Assembly (NCBI GenBank): GCA_963736175.1
Contig: CAVTNU010000004.1
Location: 1 to 64,000 of the forward strand
DNA: 64,000 bases
From: Rhodoblastus sp963736175
Lineage (GTDB): Bacteria; Pseudomonadota; Alphaproteobacteria; Rhizobiales; Beijerinckiaceae
Direction of reading: 5' to 3'
Shown: piece after piece, positions 34,314 through 42,645 of the stretch
How the letters are laid out: each line of letters begins with the position of its first letter
Numbering within the stretch: the stretch's first letter is position 1
Translations under genes and position numbers: made by a program
Notes under the pieces: generated by a model
Databases searched by the model: none
Told to the model about the DNA's origin: nothing
What the model saw: only the letters and a program-made list of their open reading frames with translations

Positions 34314-35323
34314 GTCGGCCCGCCTCTGCCATGAGGATTCTTGTGGGCGAGCATGTCCGCTCGCGCGGCGGCCGCCTCCTCAGTGAGGCGCGCACTGATC
34401 CGACCGGGCGCGCGAAAATCAAGCGAGATCACGTCCTTTTCCAGAATATGGGCTTCGCGCTCCAGCCGCAGCAACTGGGCGATGGCCAGTTGCGGGTTCA
34501 TTTCGGGCAGCATCACTTCGACGCCGGACGCCATTTTCAGGCTCCAACGCCGCTGCGAGACGAGAATGCCGGCGCGCACCTGCGAGCGGAGTTCGCCCAT
34601 CGCGTCGAGCAAGGCCAAATATTCGCCCGCCCGCTCATTGGTGCCGTCGCCGACGACGAACGGCAATTCGGCGAGCCGGGCGTCGCGGAACTGATCGATC
34701 GCCGCGCCGTCGGCGGCGATCACGGAAACGTCGCCGTTTTTCTGCCAAAGCGCAAAAGGCTCGCGCTCGATCACCTCGATGACGAGGCGATTGGGAAACA
34801 GCTTGCGAACGCTGGCGTTCTTTATCAGCGGAACCGCCATCAGGCGCGCGCGCACCTGATCGACGTCGAGAAAGGCCAGCGACTGACGTTGGTTGACGCC
34901 GGCAAGCGCCAGCAATTCGCTTTCGTTCAGGCGGATTTGGCCGGAGATCGTGACGGCGTCGACGTCGAGCCCGAGCGCTCTGGCGAGCACGTCGCGCGGG
35001 GCGCCGTAAACAGCTGTGAAAGCGTCGTATTCGCCGCCGATCATGGCGCCGTAAACGCCAACGGCGCCGACAAAGCCTATCGCCATCGCCAGACCGGAGC
35101 CGCGCCGCCGCAACAAGGCCAACAGAAAATTGGCGCGCGAACGCAGGCGCAAACCCTGGCGGCGAGGGGCGCGATCACGCGCGAGCGGAACGGCGATTCG
35201 CGCATTCGCGCGCGGCGACGAAGACAATTCGGCGGCCGAAGCCGCCGCATACGCGACGTGCGGACCCGCAAGGGCCGAAATGCCATCCGTTAACGATTGC
35301 AGGAGGCGTCTTGCACCATCCAT
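34310..35323 (-). CDS. ftsQ: Cell division protein FtsQ
   Basis: FtsQ is the bitopic divisome scaffold. The 337-residue protein has a long basic cytoplasmic N-terminus, a membrane helix (GLAMAIGFVGAVGVYGAMIG) near residues 75-97, a POTRA domain (AVTISGQIRLNESELLALAG, then PLIKNASVRKLFPNRLVIEV) and the FtsQ beta domain. The start overlaps the end of ddl by 34 bases. Both overlaps suggest a tightly coupled ddl-ftsQ-ftsA operon. Confidence 0.94.
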   Translation of the reverse strand: MDGARRLLQSLTDGISALAGPHVAYAAASAAELSSSPRANARIAVPLARDRAPRRQGLRLRSRANFLLALLRRRGSGLAMAIGFVGAVGVYGAMIGGEYDAFTAVYGAPRDVLARALGLDVDAVTISGQIRLNESELLALAGVNQRQSLAFLDVDQVRARLMAVPLIKNASVRKLFPNRLVIEVIEREPFALWQKNGDVSVIAADGAAIDQFRDARLAELPFVVGDGTNERAGEYLALLDAMGELRSQVRAGILVSQRRWSLKMASGVEVMLPEMNPQLAIAQLLRLEREAHILEKDVISLDFRAPGRISARLTEEAAAARADMLAHKNPHGRGGPT

Positions 35324-36213
35324 TTAACGAGCTCACCGAAGGTCATGCCGGCATAGGCGGCGATTTCGGGCGTCAGCGACGTTTCGGTCATTCCGGGCTG
35401 AGTGTTGACTTCCAGTACAACGAGTTCGCCCGTACCTCCGGGGCGATCGTCGTACCGGAAGTCGGCCCGGCTTACGCCGCGACAACCGAGCGCCCTGTGC
35501 GCCTTGAGCGCCAAATGTTGGACCTCTTGGTAAATATTTTGTTTAAGATTCGCAGGAAGTTCGTGAAAAGAGCCGCCAGGCGCGTATTTTGCCTGAAAAT
35601 CGTACCAGCCGCCGCCCGCCGCCTTGATCTCGGTGACGTCGAGCGCGCGATCGCCGAGAACGGCGCAGGTCAGTTCGCGCCCGCCGATAAACGGCTCGGC
35701 CAGCATCAGATCGCCGTGGCTCCAATCGGAACGCAACAACTCCTGCGGCGGATGCGATGTGCCCTCCCGCACGATAAAAACGCCAAATGACGAGCCTTCG
35801 GCGACCGGCTTGAGGACGTAGGGCGGCGCCAGAACGTGAGTTTTGGCCGCCTCGAACCGGGTGACGACGCGCCCGCCCGGCACCGGAACGCCGGCCGCGG
35901 CCAGCACGATCTTGGCCTTTTCCTTGTTCATGGCGAGCGCTGAAGCCAGCACGCCCGAATGGGTGTACGGAATGCCGAGAATCTCCAGAACGCCCTGAAT
36001 TGTCCCGTCCTCGCCGGCCGGTCCATGCAAGGCGTTGAAGGCGACATCGGGCTTGAGCCGGGCCAGAACCTCGGCCACGTCGCGTCCGACATCGACGCGC
36101 GAGACCTTGAATCCCTCTCCTTCCAACGCCTTGGCGCAAGCCTCGCCGGAACGCAAAGAAACGACGCGCTCGCTCGACAATCCGCCCATCAGAACGGCGA
36201 CATGCTTGGTCAT
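35290..36213 (-). CDS. ddl: D-alanine-D-alanine ligase
   Basis: Ddl makes the D-Ala-D-Ala dipeptide of peptidoglycan. The 307-residue ATP-grasp enzyme starts MTKHVAVLMGGLSSERVVSL, with FNALHGPAGEDGTIQGVLEI, the serine-loop sequence KPVAEGSSFGVFIV, and EVNTQPGMTETSLTPEIAAY near the end. The ATG at 36213 is used because it gives the family start; an upstream one adds nine basic residues. It is the first gene of the local division operon. murB, which normally precedes ddl in this order, is not present upstream. Confidence 0.95.
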   Translation of the reverse strand: MTKHVAVLMGGLSSERVVSLRSGEACAKALEGEGFKVSRVDVGRDVAEVLARLKPDVAFNALHGPAGEDGTIQGVLEILGIPYTHSGVLASALAMNKEKAKIVLAAAGVPVPGGRVVTRFEAAKTHVLAPPYVLKPVAEGSSFGVFIVREGTSHPPQELLRSDWSHGDLMLAEPFIGGRELTCAVLGDRALDVTEIKAAGGGWYDFQAKYAPGGSFHELPANLKQNIYQEVQHLALKAHRALGCRGVSRADFRYDDRPGGTGELVVLEVNTQPGMTETSLTPEIAAYAGMTFGELVKWMVQDASCNR

Positions 36214-36485
36214 GATTTTCTCCCGCGCGCGGCGTTGCAAAGCTTAAGCGATCGGACGCGACCGCCCGCGCACTTGACTGATCAAGAACGGAAAACGCGA
36301 AGCAATACGGCGCCGCCAAAGCTGCGGTGCGAAGGCTCGCATCCGCCGCCTTTTACGCAAACTCCGCTTCGATTGCCATGAAGGCGCGAAAGCCGCAAGG
36401 ACCAAAGGGCGTGGACAAGCTTGTCGAACAGACTCCTCAGCCGACAGCAGCCCCTCTTCTCGCGGCGAACACCCGTCTGGCGCGG

Positions 36486-37334
36486 TCAGTCCTCATAGGC
36501 CTTGGAGGCGAGGATCTGATCCATATCGAGCGCCGGCTCGGCGCAACCCGAATCGCCGACGACGCGGGCCGGCACGCCGGCGACCGTCTTATTGTGCGGC
36601 ACCGGCTGCAACACCACCGATCCGGCGGCGACGCGCGCGCAATGCCCGACTTCGATATTGCCGATGATCTTCGCCCCGGCGCCGATCAGAACGCCATGAC
36701 GGATCTTAGGATGGCGGTCGCCGCCTGCCTTGCCCGTCCCTCCCAACGTCACGCCGTGCAAAATCGAGACGTCGTCCTCGATGACGGCGGTGGAGCCGAC
36801 AACGAGGCCGGTAGCGTGATCGAGAAACACACCCTTGCCGATCCGCGCGGCGGGATGAATGTCGGTCTGGAACACTTCGGACGAGCGGCTTTGCAGATAA
36901 AGCGCAAAGTCCCGACGGCCATCGCGCCAAAGCGCGTGGGCCAGCCTGTGGGTCTGCAAGGCGTGGAAGCCCTTGAAATAAAGCAAGGGTTCGAGCAGCC
37001 GCGTGCAGGCCGGATCACGATCGAGCACAGCCAGCAGATCGGCGCGCATCGCCTCGATATGGGACGGCTCGCGCGCGATCTGTTCAAGATAGGTCTGCCG
37101 GATCAGGTCGCCCGGCGCTTCTTGATGCGACAGGCGCGCGGCGATGCGATGCACGACAGCGCCATGAAGATTGGAATGGTTGAGCACCGTCGACAGGATA
37201 AATGGAGCGAGTTCGCTCTCGCGCCGCAACGCGGCTTCCGCCTCGCGCCGGATGCGCCCGAACACCTCGTCAGCGGATGCTTCGGCCCCGCCGACTACGC
37301 GGACCGAACGATGACTCGACATTTCCTGCTCCAT
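36486..37334 (-). CDS. cysE: Serine O-acetyltransferase
   Basis: CysE acetylates serine as the first step of cysteine synthesis. The 282-residue protein has the helical N-terminal domain with EAEAALRRESELAPFILSTV and a left-handed beta-helix of hexapeptide repeats from about residue 165 (DIHPAARIGKGVFLDHATGL, VIEDDVSILHGVTLGGTGK). The catalytic Asp/His lie in IHPAA and DHATG. It is transcribed alone, upstream of ddl with 272 bases between, in a gap where I see no gene. Confidence 0.95.
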   Translation of the reverse strand: MEQEMSSHRSVRVVGGAEASADEVFGRIRREAEAALRRESELAPFILSTVLNHSNLHGAVVHRIAARLSHQEAPGDLIRQTYLEQIAREPSHIEAMRADLLAVLDRDPACTRLLEPLLYFKGFHALQTHRLAHALWRDGRRDFALYLQSRSSEVFQTDIHPAARIGKGVFLDHATGLVVGSTAVIEDDVSILHGVTLGGTGKAGGDRHPKIRHGVLIGAGAKIIGNIEVGHCARVAAGSVVLQPVPHNKTVAGVPARVVGDSGCAEPALDMDQILASKAYED

Positions 37335-37492
37335 ACGTCGAACGGCACGCGCCGCCTATCAAGGGATACATATAACACCGTCGGGCGCGAATGTCGCTTC
37401 AGGGACAAGCCGCGCGCTTCATGTCAAGGTTCAGCTTTAACGAAAAAATTACCCTATTTCAGATTTTTAGAATGATTTCGTGATCTATCGCG

Positions 37493-38401
37493 TCACGAGA
37501 GAAATCGTCGTTTCAGAAAGTCTAGAATGGACTTCGCAAATATATCGTTGCGGTCGCCGGCCACCATATGGCGCGCGCCGGCGATGTCGACATATTCGGC
37601 GTGCGGGCAAAGCTGACGAAACTGCTCCGCTTGCGTCTGCCCGACCAGTTCGCTTTCGCGTCCGCGCACCAACAAGGCTGGAACGGCGATTTTGGCCGCC
37701 GCTTCGATGAGCAATCGCTGGGTTTCCTCGGCGTTCTGATCGACCGGATGCGGGCCTTCAAAAAACCGGGGATCCCAGTGCCAATAATAGCGGCCGTCCT
37801 CGCGCCGACGCAGATTTTTTTTCAAGCCTTCGAGTGAAGAGGGTTTGGGTCGATGCGGCAGATAGGCGGCGACGGCGTTTGCAGCCTCTTCAAGGCTTGC
37901 GAAACCCTCCGTGGCGTTGGCGCGCATGAAATTGCGCACATGGTCGACGCCGCCACGATTCATCTGCGGCGTCACGTCGACGAGCGCGAGGCCGGAAAAA
38001 GCGTCGCCCTGCTGACCGAGCGCCAGCAGCGCGGCAAGGCCGCCAAGCGAGGCGCCGACGACGAACGGCGGCTTGCCGCCCTGCCCGATCTGTCGGGCGA
38101 CGGCGAGCGCGTCCGCCGCGAAATCGGTGAAGCGATACGCGCCATCCTGCGGCCAGTTGCTGTCGCCATGGCCACGCTGGTCGAGAGCAAAAGCGGTGAA
38201 CCCGGCGCCAGCCAGTTTCGCCGCGCTTGCCTGCCAGGCGTGGCGGGTTTGCCCGCCGCCGTGCAGAAGCAGCACCGGCGGCGCGTCGGCGAAAGCGGGA
38301 TCGGCGTCATAGCGGCTGGCGACGAGATTGCCGGCGAAACTGGCTTGAAAAACCTGCTTGTGGCCGCGATGGGAATGCGCGCGCGTTTCGGCGATGGTCA
38401 A
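37493..38401 (-). CDS. Alpha/beta hydrolase
   Basis: A 302-residue alpha/beta-hydrolase-fold enzyme has the oxyanion HGGGQTRHAW, the nucleophile elbow VVGASLGGLAALLALGQ (Ser) and a late catalytic His in IAGARHMVAGD. The substrate is unknown; the general form resembles epoxide hydrolase and haloperoxidase-like esterases. It begins with TTG in a TTGA overlap with the stop of the upstream hydrolase gene, so the two are a pair. A shared pathway is likely but cannot be named. Confidence 0.85.
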   Translation of the reverse strand: MTIAETRAHSHRGHKQVFQASFAGNLVASRYDADPAFADAPPVLLLHGGGQTRHAWQASAAKLAGAGFTAFALDQRGHGDSNWPQDGAYRFTDFAADALAVARQIGQGGKPPFVVGASLGGLAALLALGQQGDAFSGLALVDVTPQMNRGGVDHVRNFMRANATEGFASLEEAANAVAAYLPHRPKPSSLEGLKKNLRRREDGRYYWHWDPRFFEGPHPVDQNAEETQRLLIEAAAKIAVPALLVRGRESELVGQTQAEQFRQLCPHAEYVDIAGARHMVAGDRNDIFAKSILDFLKRRFLS

Positions 38402-39165
38402 GGTCTTGTCTCCAAAAAAGCCAGAACCGCGTCCTTGTAGACGCGATCGCCGACGGCGCGATTATGGTCGCGACCTGGAATATCGACGGCGCGTCCATGC
38501 GGAAAAAGGCTGGCGAGCGCGCCCGCGTCGCCCGCCACCTCATCCAGCGTACCCACGCAAACGAGGGTCGGCGTTGAAATTGCGGCGACCTCGGCGACGC
38601 TCACCGTCTGGCGCGATCCCCTGATGCAGGCGGCGAGCGCCCGCAAGTCGCTTTTGGTCGACTCGGCGAAAGCGCGAAACATCCGCTGCATCGGATCGCT
38701 CAAGGCTTCAAGCGAAGGCGCCTCCATCGCGTCGGCGATGCCGATCGGCAAGCCGACGCCGTCGACAAGATGGACGCCCAGGCCGCCCAACACCAGCGAG
38801 CGCACGCGCTGCGGCGACGCCAGCGCCAGATGCGCGCCGATGCGCGCGCCCATCGAATAGCCCATCACGTCAGCCCGCTCGATATGCAGATGATCGAGCA
38901 GGTTTTCCGCGTCCCGCGCCATAATCGGCGAACCATAGGCTTGCGGATCGTAAAGCTTCTCGCTCCGGCCGTGGCCGCGATTGTCGAACAAAATGACGCG
39001 TCGACCGGCATGGGCGAGCGTGCGCGCCCATTGCGGAAACACCCAATTGACGCCGTGATTGGAGGCGAAGCCATGAATCAGGATGATCGGCTCGCCACGA
39101 TCGGACCCCGTCGGGGCAAAATCGATGTAGGCGATGGCCGTCCCATCGGAAGAAAACTCCAGCAT
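38398..39165 (-). CDS. Alpha/beta hydrolase
   Basis: A 255-residue alpha/beta hydrolase has ILIHGFASNHGVNW, FDNRGHGRSEKLYD, the nucleophile elbow VMGYSMGARIGAHLAL and the catalytic His in DIPGRDHNRAVGD. It is related to 3-oxoadipate enol-lactonase-like enzymes, but no aromatic pathway genes are nearby. It is the first gene of a two-gene unit with the hydrolase at 37493-38401; the two share limited similarity and probably differ in substrate. Confidence 0.85.
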   Translation of the reverse strand: MLEFSSDGTAIAYIDFAPTGSDRGEPIILIHGFASNHGVNWVFPQWARTLAHAGRRVILFDNRGHGRSEKLYDPQAYGSPIMARDAENLLDHLHIERADVMGYSMGARIGAHLALASPQRVRSLVLGGLGVHLVDGVGLPIGIADAMEAPSLEALSDPMQRMFRAFAESTKSDLRALAACIRGSRQTVSVAEVAAISTPTLVCVGTLDEVAGDAGALASLFPHGRAVDIPGRDHNRAVGDRVYKDAVLAFLETRP

Positions 39166-39260
39166 GCGCGAATCCCGTGTCGTTCGCCGCGATGATAGAG
39201 TCCCACGGGCGTCAGCGCGACTCCCGATCTAACGCTGTCGGCCATAGCGGAAAATCCCGT

Positions 39261-39899
39261 TCACCAGCGCAGCCAGCGCCCGCCAGCCCAGAAGCCGATA
39301 GCGACGACGATCGACGTCGCCAGAAAATACCAGAAGCCGACAAACAGCGGGCTGTCGTCGGTGCAGTTTGAAGCGTAAAGGCTCGCCGCCAGTCCCGCCG
39401 AAGCCAGGGCCGCCGCGGCGCCGGCCAGTCTCGGGTGGGTCGGCGCGCCATGCCGCAACGCCGCGAACAGACCGACCAAGGGCGCGAGCGACATCAGCGG
39501 AATCGCCAGCAAGCAGTGCAGCGCGTTGGAGCCGACAAGCCGCGCCCCCCAAAGCGACGAAGGAACCAGAAACAGCTCGACGACGACCGCGCACAAGGCC
39601 AGCGCCGGCGCCAGCCAAAGCGCCTTGCGCCAGCGGCCGCCTTCGCTGTCAGGATGCGCCAGCGCCAGGGCGAGGCCGAATCCAGGCGCGAAGATCGAAA
39701 GGGTCACCACAAATTTGAACAGAAAGCGGACCGTGTGCGCCGCCGCGGAAAAATCGGGTCGCACGCCCATGGCGCTGAAAAACGCCGCCGCCGAAACCGC
39801 CAGGCCGGCCGCCGCCGACAAAGCGAAAACGCGAGCGAGCGGCGCAGGGCTTTCGCCCAGGTCCGCGCTGAGAGCCGTAATCAAATCCTCGGTTTTCAT
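39261..39899 (-). CDS. NrsF/DUF1109-family anti-sigma factor
   Basis: The 212-residue protein starts MKTEDLITALSADLGESPAP and has six hydrophobic segments, the DUF1109 pattern. In Caulobacter NrsF is the membrane anti-sigma factor that holds the ECF factor SigF and responds to copper and chromate through conserved cysteines; here a Cys lies in LYASNCTDDSPL. It overlaps the sigma gene by four bases, so the two are coupled. It sits next to the bufferin operon, as in known systems. Confidence 0.88.
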   Translation of the reverse strand: MKTEDLITALSADLGESPAPLARVFALSAAAGLAVSAAAFFSAMGVRPDFSAAAHTVRFLFKFVVTLSIFAPGFGLALALAHPDSEGGRWRKALWLAPALALCAVVVELFLVPSSLWGARLVGSNALHCLLAIPLMSLAPLVGLFAALRHGAPTHPRLAGAAAALASAGLAASLYASNCTDDSPLFVGFWYFLATSIVVAIGFWAGGRWLRW

Positions 39900-40444
39900 G
39901 ACTCAGACTTCCGATAAAGCGCCGCCAGCGTCTTTAGCCCGCGATGAATCGCGACGCGCACGGCCACCTCGCTCATCGCCAGATTCCGCGCCGTCTGACG
40001 CAGACTCTCGCCCTTGATCGACACCGCCTCGATCGCCGCCCGCTGTTTTTCCGATAATTGGCTCAACAGACGCAAGGCGTCGCGCCGTTCGAATTCATCG
40101 TTTTCCGGGCTCGCCAGCACATTTTCGAAATCGCTGACGTCGACCTCCGCGCGTCGCCCGCGTCGGCGCAAGGCGTCGATCAGCTTGTTGCGCGCGATGG
40201 CGGAAATCCACGGCGTAAAGCTCTGCGAAACGTCCCACGTATGGCGTTTGAGATGGATAGCCAGCAAGGTTTCCTGCACCACATCCTCCGCTTCGGCGGC
40301 GCCCAGGCCCGCGCTGGCGCAGCCGCGCCGCGCCAAGGCGCGCAAAAAAGGAACGAGACCCGACAACAGCGCACGATAGGCGCTCTCGTCGCCCGCCAAA
40401 CCCGCCAGCATAGCGCGGCGCCAGTCCTCCTCTTGCGCTTTCAA
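39896..40444 (-). CDS. ECF sigma factor, SigF-like
   Basis: The 182-residue ECF sigma factor has region 2 (AEDVVQETLLAIHLKRHTWD, then FTPWISAIARNKLIDALRRR) and region 4 (LSEKQRAAIEAVSIKGESLR, then the helix-turn-helix AMSEVAVRVAIHRGLKTLA). It starts with TTG after an AGGAAA ribosome site. Association with NrsF and bufA-D matches the ECF16/SigF group. A TGTAAC element upstream faces this gene, suggesting autoregulation. Confidence 0.9.
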   Translation of the reverse strand: MKAQEEDWRRAMLAGLAGDESAYRALLSGLVPFLRALARRGCASAGLGAAEAEDVVQETLLAIHLKRHTWDVSQSFTPWISAIARNKLIDALRRRGRRAEVDVSDFENVLASPENDEFERRDALRLLSQLSEKQRAAIEAVSIKGESLRQTARNLAMSEVAVRVAIHRGLKTLAALYRKSES

Positions 40445-40464
40445 GGCAGAGATTTCCTGTTTCC

Positions 40465-40491
40465 TACGCGGCGGCGGCGCTCATTGTTACA
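40465..40491 (-). promoter_or_regulatory. Candidate ECF promoter of the sigma gene
   Basis: On the minus strand TGTAAC (40491-40486) is followed after 17 bases by CGTA (40468-40465), 21 bases before the TTG start. The -35 element is identical to that of the divergent bufA promoter. Spacing to the start leaves a short leader. Likely recognised by the adjacent ECF factor. Confidence 0.5.
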
Positions 40492-40542
40492 GCTCTGTGA
40501 AATCATTTTCCGTCAACTCGCCGCGTCAATTTCTCTCTCTCC

Positions 40543-40568
40543 TGTAACAAATCCCGCGCCAGAACGAA
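40543..40568 (+). promoter_or_regulatory. Candidate SigF-type promoter of bufA
   Basis: TGTAAC (40543-40548), a 16-base spacer and CGAA (40565-40568) resemble the GTAACC/CGAA promoter described for Caulobacter SigF targets. The element ends 43 bases before the bufA ATG, and a GGGAGA ribosome site lies near 40600. Recognition by the neighbouring ECF factor is inferred from the shared -35 element. Confidence 0.65.
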
Positions 40569-40611
40569 AATGTCCTTGCGCGCCCATTCCGGGCCGTTGG
40601 GAGAACTGTCC

Positions 40612-40917
40612 ATGCCGCAATCGTCAAAGTTCCGATTCAACCACGATGTCGTCCTGTTGGCTTCCCTGGCGTCGGCGCTTGCCGCCGCCGCGCCCGCCAT
40701 GGCGGGAGCGCCACAGGAAAAGTGCTTCGGCATAGCCCTGAAGGGGCAGAACGACTGCGCCGCCGGCGCCGGCACGACCTGCGCCGGCACGTCGAAGATC
40801 GATTACCAGGGCAATTCCTGGAAATTCACGCCGAAGGGAACATGCACGGCGCTGAAATTGCCGGGTGACCGCACAGGCTCGCCGACGGCGCTGACGCGCG
40901 ACGTTCCAAAATCCTGA
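40612..40917 (+). CDS. bufA: Bufferin precursor BufA1 (DUF2282)
   Basis: The 101-residue precursor has a signal peptide (MPQSSKFRFNHDVVLLASLA, cut after AMAGA) and a core with four cysteines: EKCFGIALKGQNDCAAGAG, TTCAGTSK and PKGTCTALKL. This is the DUF2282/BufA1 pattern. Bufferins are exported peptides whose inner cysteines are turned into thiooxazoles by a DUF692 enzyme, giving copper binding in the periplasm. The ATG at 40612 is chosen for the signal peptide and ribosome site. It is the first gene of bufABCD, under a candidate SigF-type promoter. Confidence 0.92.
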   Translation: MPQSSKFRFNHDVVLLASLASALAAAAPAMAGAPQEKCFGIALKGQNDCAAGAGTTCAGTSKIDYQGNSWKFTPKGTCTALKLPGDRTGSPTALTRDVPKS

Positions 40918-40949
40918 CCATTGACCGCCGACCAACGCAGGAGCCCGCG

Positions 40950-41846
40950 ATGAACGCCATCGACCTGAAAATTCACGCGCCGTCATCGCGCTCCTGCGTC
41001 GGAGCGGGGCTAAAGCCGGTCCATTATGAGGACATTTTCGCGCGCCGGCCGGACCTCGGCTTTTTTGAAATTCACGCCGAGAACTTCTTCACCGCCGGCG
41101 GCCCAGCCCATAGCCGCCTGCGCGATATACGCCGCGACTATCCCCTGTCCGTGCATGGCGTCTGCCTGTCGCTGGGCTCAAGCGAACCGCTCGACCGCGA
41201 TCACCTGCGCGCGCTCGGCGAAGTCGTGCGCCGCTATGAGCCTTTCGCTGTTTCCGAACATCTGGCCTGGGCGCGCTTTGGCGAGGAAGCGTTCTGCGAT
41301 CTCGCGCCTTGCCCCTACGACGACGACACGCTGACCAACCTCGTCGAGCATATCGAGCAAACGCAAAACGCCCTTGGCCGTCGTATTCTGTTGGAAAATC
41401 CGGCCAGCTATCTGCGCTTCGCCGGCGATCGCTTCGAAGAGCCGCAATTCCTGGCCGAGGCCGCCGCACGCTCGGGCTGCGGCCTGTTGCTTGACGTCAA
41501 CAACGTCCATGTCAGCGCCGTCAATCACGGCTTTGACGCGCAAGACTATCTCGTCGCCTTTCCCATGCGTTTCGTCGAAGAAATCCATCTCGCCGGTTTC
41601 GCCCGCGCGCGGGACGCGCGGGGCGAATTTCTCATCGACGATCACGGCGGCCCGGTCAGCGCCGAAGTCTGGGCGCATTACGAACAAACACTGAACCGTC
41701 TTGGCCCCTGCCCGACCCTGATCGAATGGGACAACAACCTCCCCGACTGGGCCGGGCTTTACGCCGAAACGCAAAAGGCGCGCGAACGCATCGACAGGGC
41801 GCTCGTAGGTCTTTCCTATAGGGAGAGCCAACATGAACCCGTCTAA
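40950..41846 (+). CDS. bufB: DUF692 multinuclear iron enzyme BufB
   Basis: The 298-residue TIM-barrel protein belongs to the DUF692/MNIO family, which uses a multi-iron centre to modify cysteine in peptides. Likely ligands are in FEIHAENFF, SVHGVCLSLGS, VSEHLAWARF, ILLENPASY, LLDVNNVHVSAVNHG, EEIHLAGF and DDHGGPVS. It should act on BufA before export. The gene follows bufA by 32 bases with a GCAGGAG ribosome site and overlaps bufC by 14 bases. Confidence 0.93.
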   Translation: MNAIDLKIHAPSSRSCVGAGLKPVHYEDIFARRPDLGFFEIHAENFFTAGGPAHSRLRDIRRDYPLSVHGVCLSLGSSEPLDRDHLRALGEVVRRYEPFAVSEHLAWARFGEEAFCDLAPCPYDDDTLTNLVEHIEQTQNALGRRILLENPASYLRFAGDRFEEPQFLAEAAARSGCGLLLDVNNVHVSAVNHGFDAQDYLVAFPMRFVEEIHLAGFARARDARGEFLIDDHGGPVSAEVWAHYEQTLNRLGPCPTLIEWDNNLPDWAGLYAETQKARERIDRALVGLSYRESQHEPV

Positions 41847-42645
41847 ACCGATCCGGCGGGAAAGGCGCTGGTCCGACGCGCAAGCGGCGTTTGCGCAGGC
41901 GCTGCGTCAACCCGACGGCCCCGTTCCCGATCTATTCGCGCCCTGCGACGCGCCGACGCGCATGGCCGTCTATCGCAACAATTGCGCCGTCGCGCGTATC
42001 GAAGCCCTCAAGGCGAATTATCCGATCGTCGCGCGGCTCGTCGGCGACGATTTTTTCGTCGGCATGGCTCGGCAGTTTTCTTACGCGCGTCCGCCGCGTC
42101 ATACGGCGCTCGGCGCATATGGCGAGGATTTTCCCGTCTTCATCGCCGATTTCGCGCCGGCGCGCGAGCTGCCTTACCTTGCCGACGTCGCGCGCCTCGA
42201 ATGGGCCTGCGCGCTAGCCTTCGGCGCCGAAGACGGCGCACCGATGACGATCGAGGCGCTGGCCGGCCTCGATCCGGAAGCCTTGCTCGACGCGCGGCCC
42301 ATCTTTCATCCAGCGGCCCGCGCCGTCGTCTCCGCCCATCCGATCGTCGCGATCTATCACGCCAACCAGGCCGAGCGCCCCGCGCCGATCGTCGATTGGC
42401 GCGCGCAGGCCGCGCTTGTCGTGCGGCCGGACGAAAACGTCCTCGTGCACGAATGCGTCGGCGCCGTCCGCGCCTTCGTCGCCGTCGCCCTGCGGGGCGG
42501 CGACCTGCGCGCAAGCGCGACGGCGGCCCTGGCCGCCGACGCCGATTTCGATTTCGGCCGGACCCTGGTCGAGATGATCCGCCTGGGGGCGCTGACGCGT
42601 CTTGAAACGCCGACAAAAAAGGAAGCCAAATCATGCAAACCATGA
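41833..42645 (+). CDS. bufC: DUF2063-family partner protein BufC
   Basis: The 270-residue protein has the DUF2063 N-terminal domain (WSDAQAAFAQALRQP, then PTRMAVYRNNCAVARIEALK and YPIVARLVGDDFF), found next to DUF692 proteins. It is thought to be the partner that presents the precursor peptide to the MNIO enzyme. The family is sometimes labelled as DNA-binding, but the operon context favours a recognition role. It overlaps both neighbours by 13-14 bases, so BufB, BufC and BufD are translationally coupled. Confidence 0.9.
   Translation: MNPSKPIRRERRWSDAQAAFAQALRQPDGPVPDLFAPCDAPTRMAVYRNNCAVARIEALKANYPIVARLVGDDFFVGMARQFSYARPPRHTALGAYGEDFPVFIADFAPARELPYLADVARLEWACALAFGAEDGAPMTIEALAGLDPEALLDARPIFHPAARAVVSAHPIVAIYHANQAERPAPIVDWRAQAALVVRPDENVLVHECVGAVRAFVAVALRGGDLRASATAALAADADFDFGRTLVEMIRLGALTRLETPTKKEAKSCKP

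Noticed and set aside
36327..37475. 382-codon plus-strand open frame opposite cysE
   Set aside because: It is antisense to a clear cysE and compositionally a shadow.
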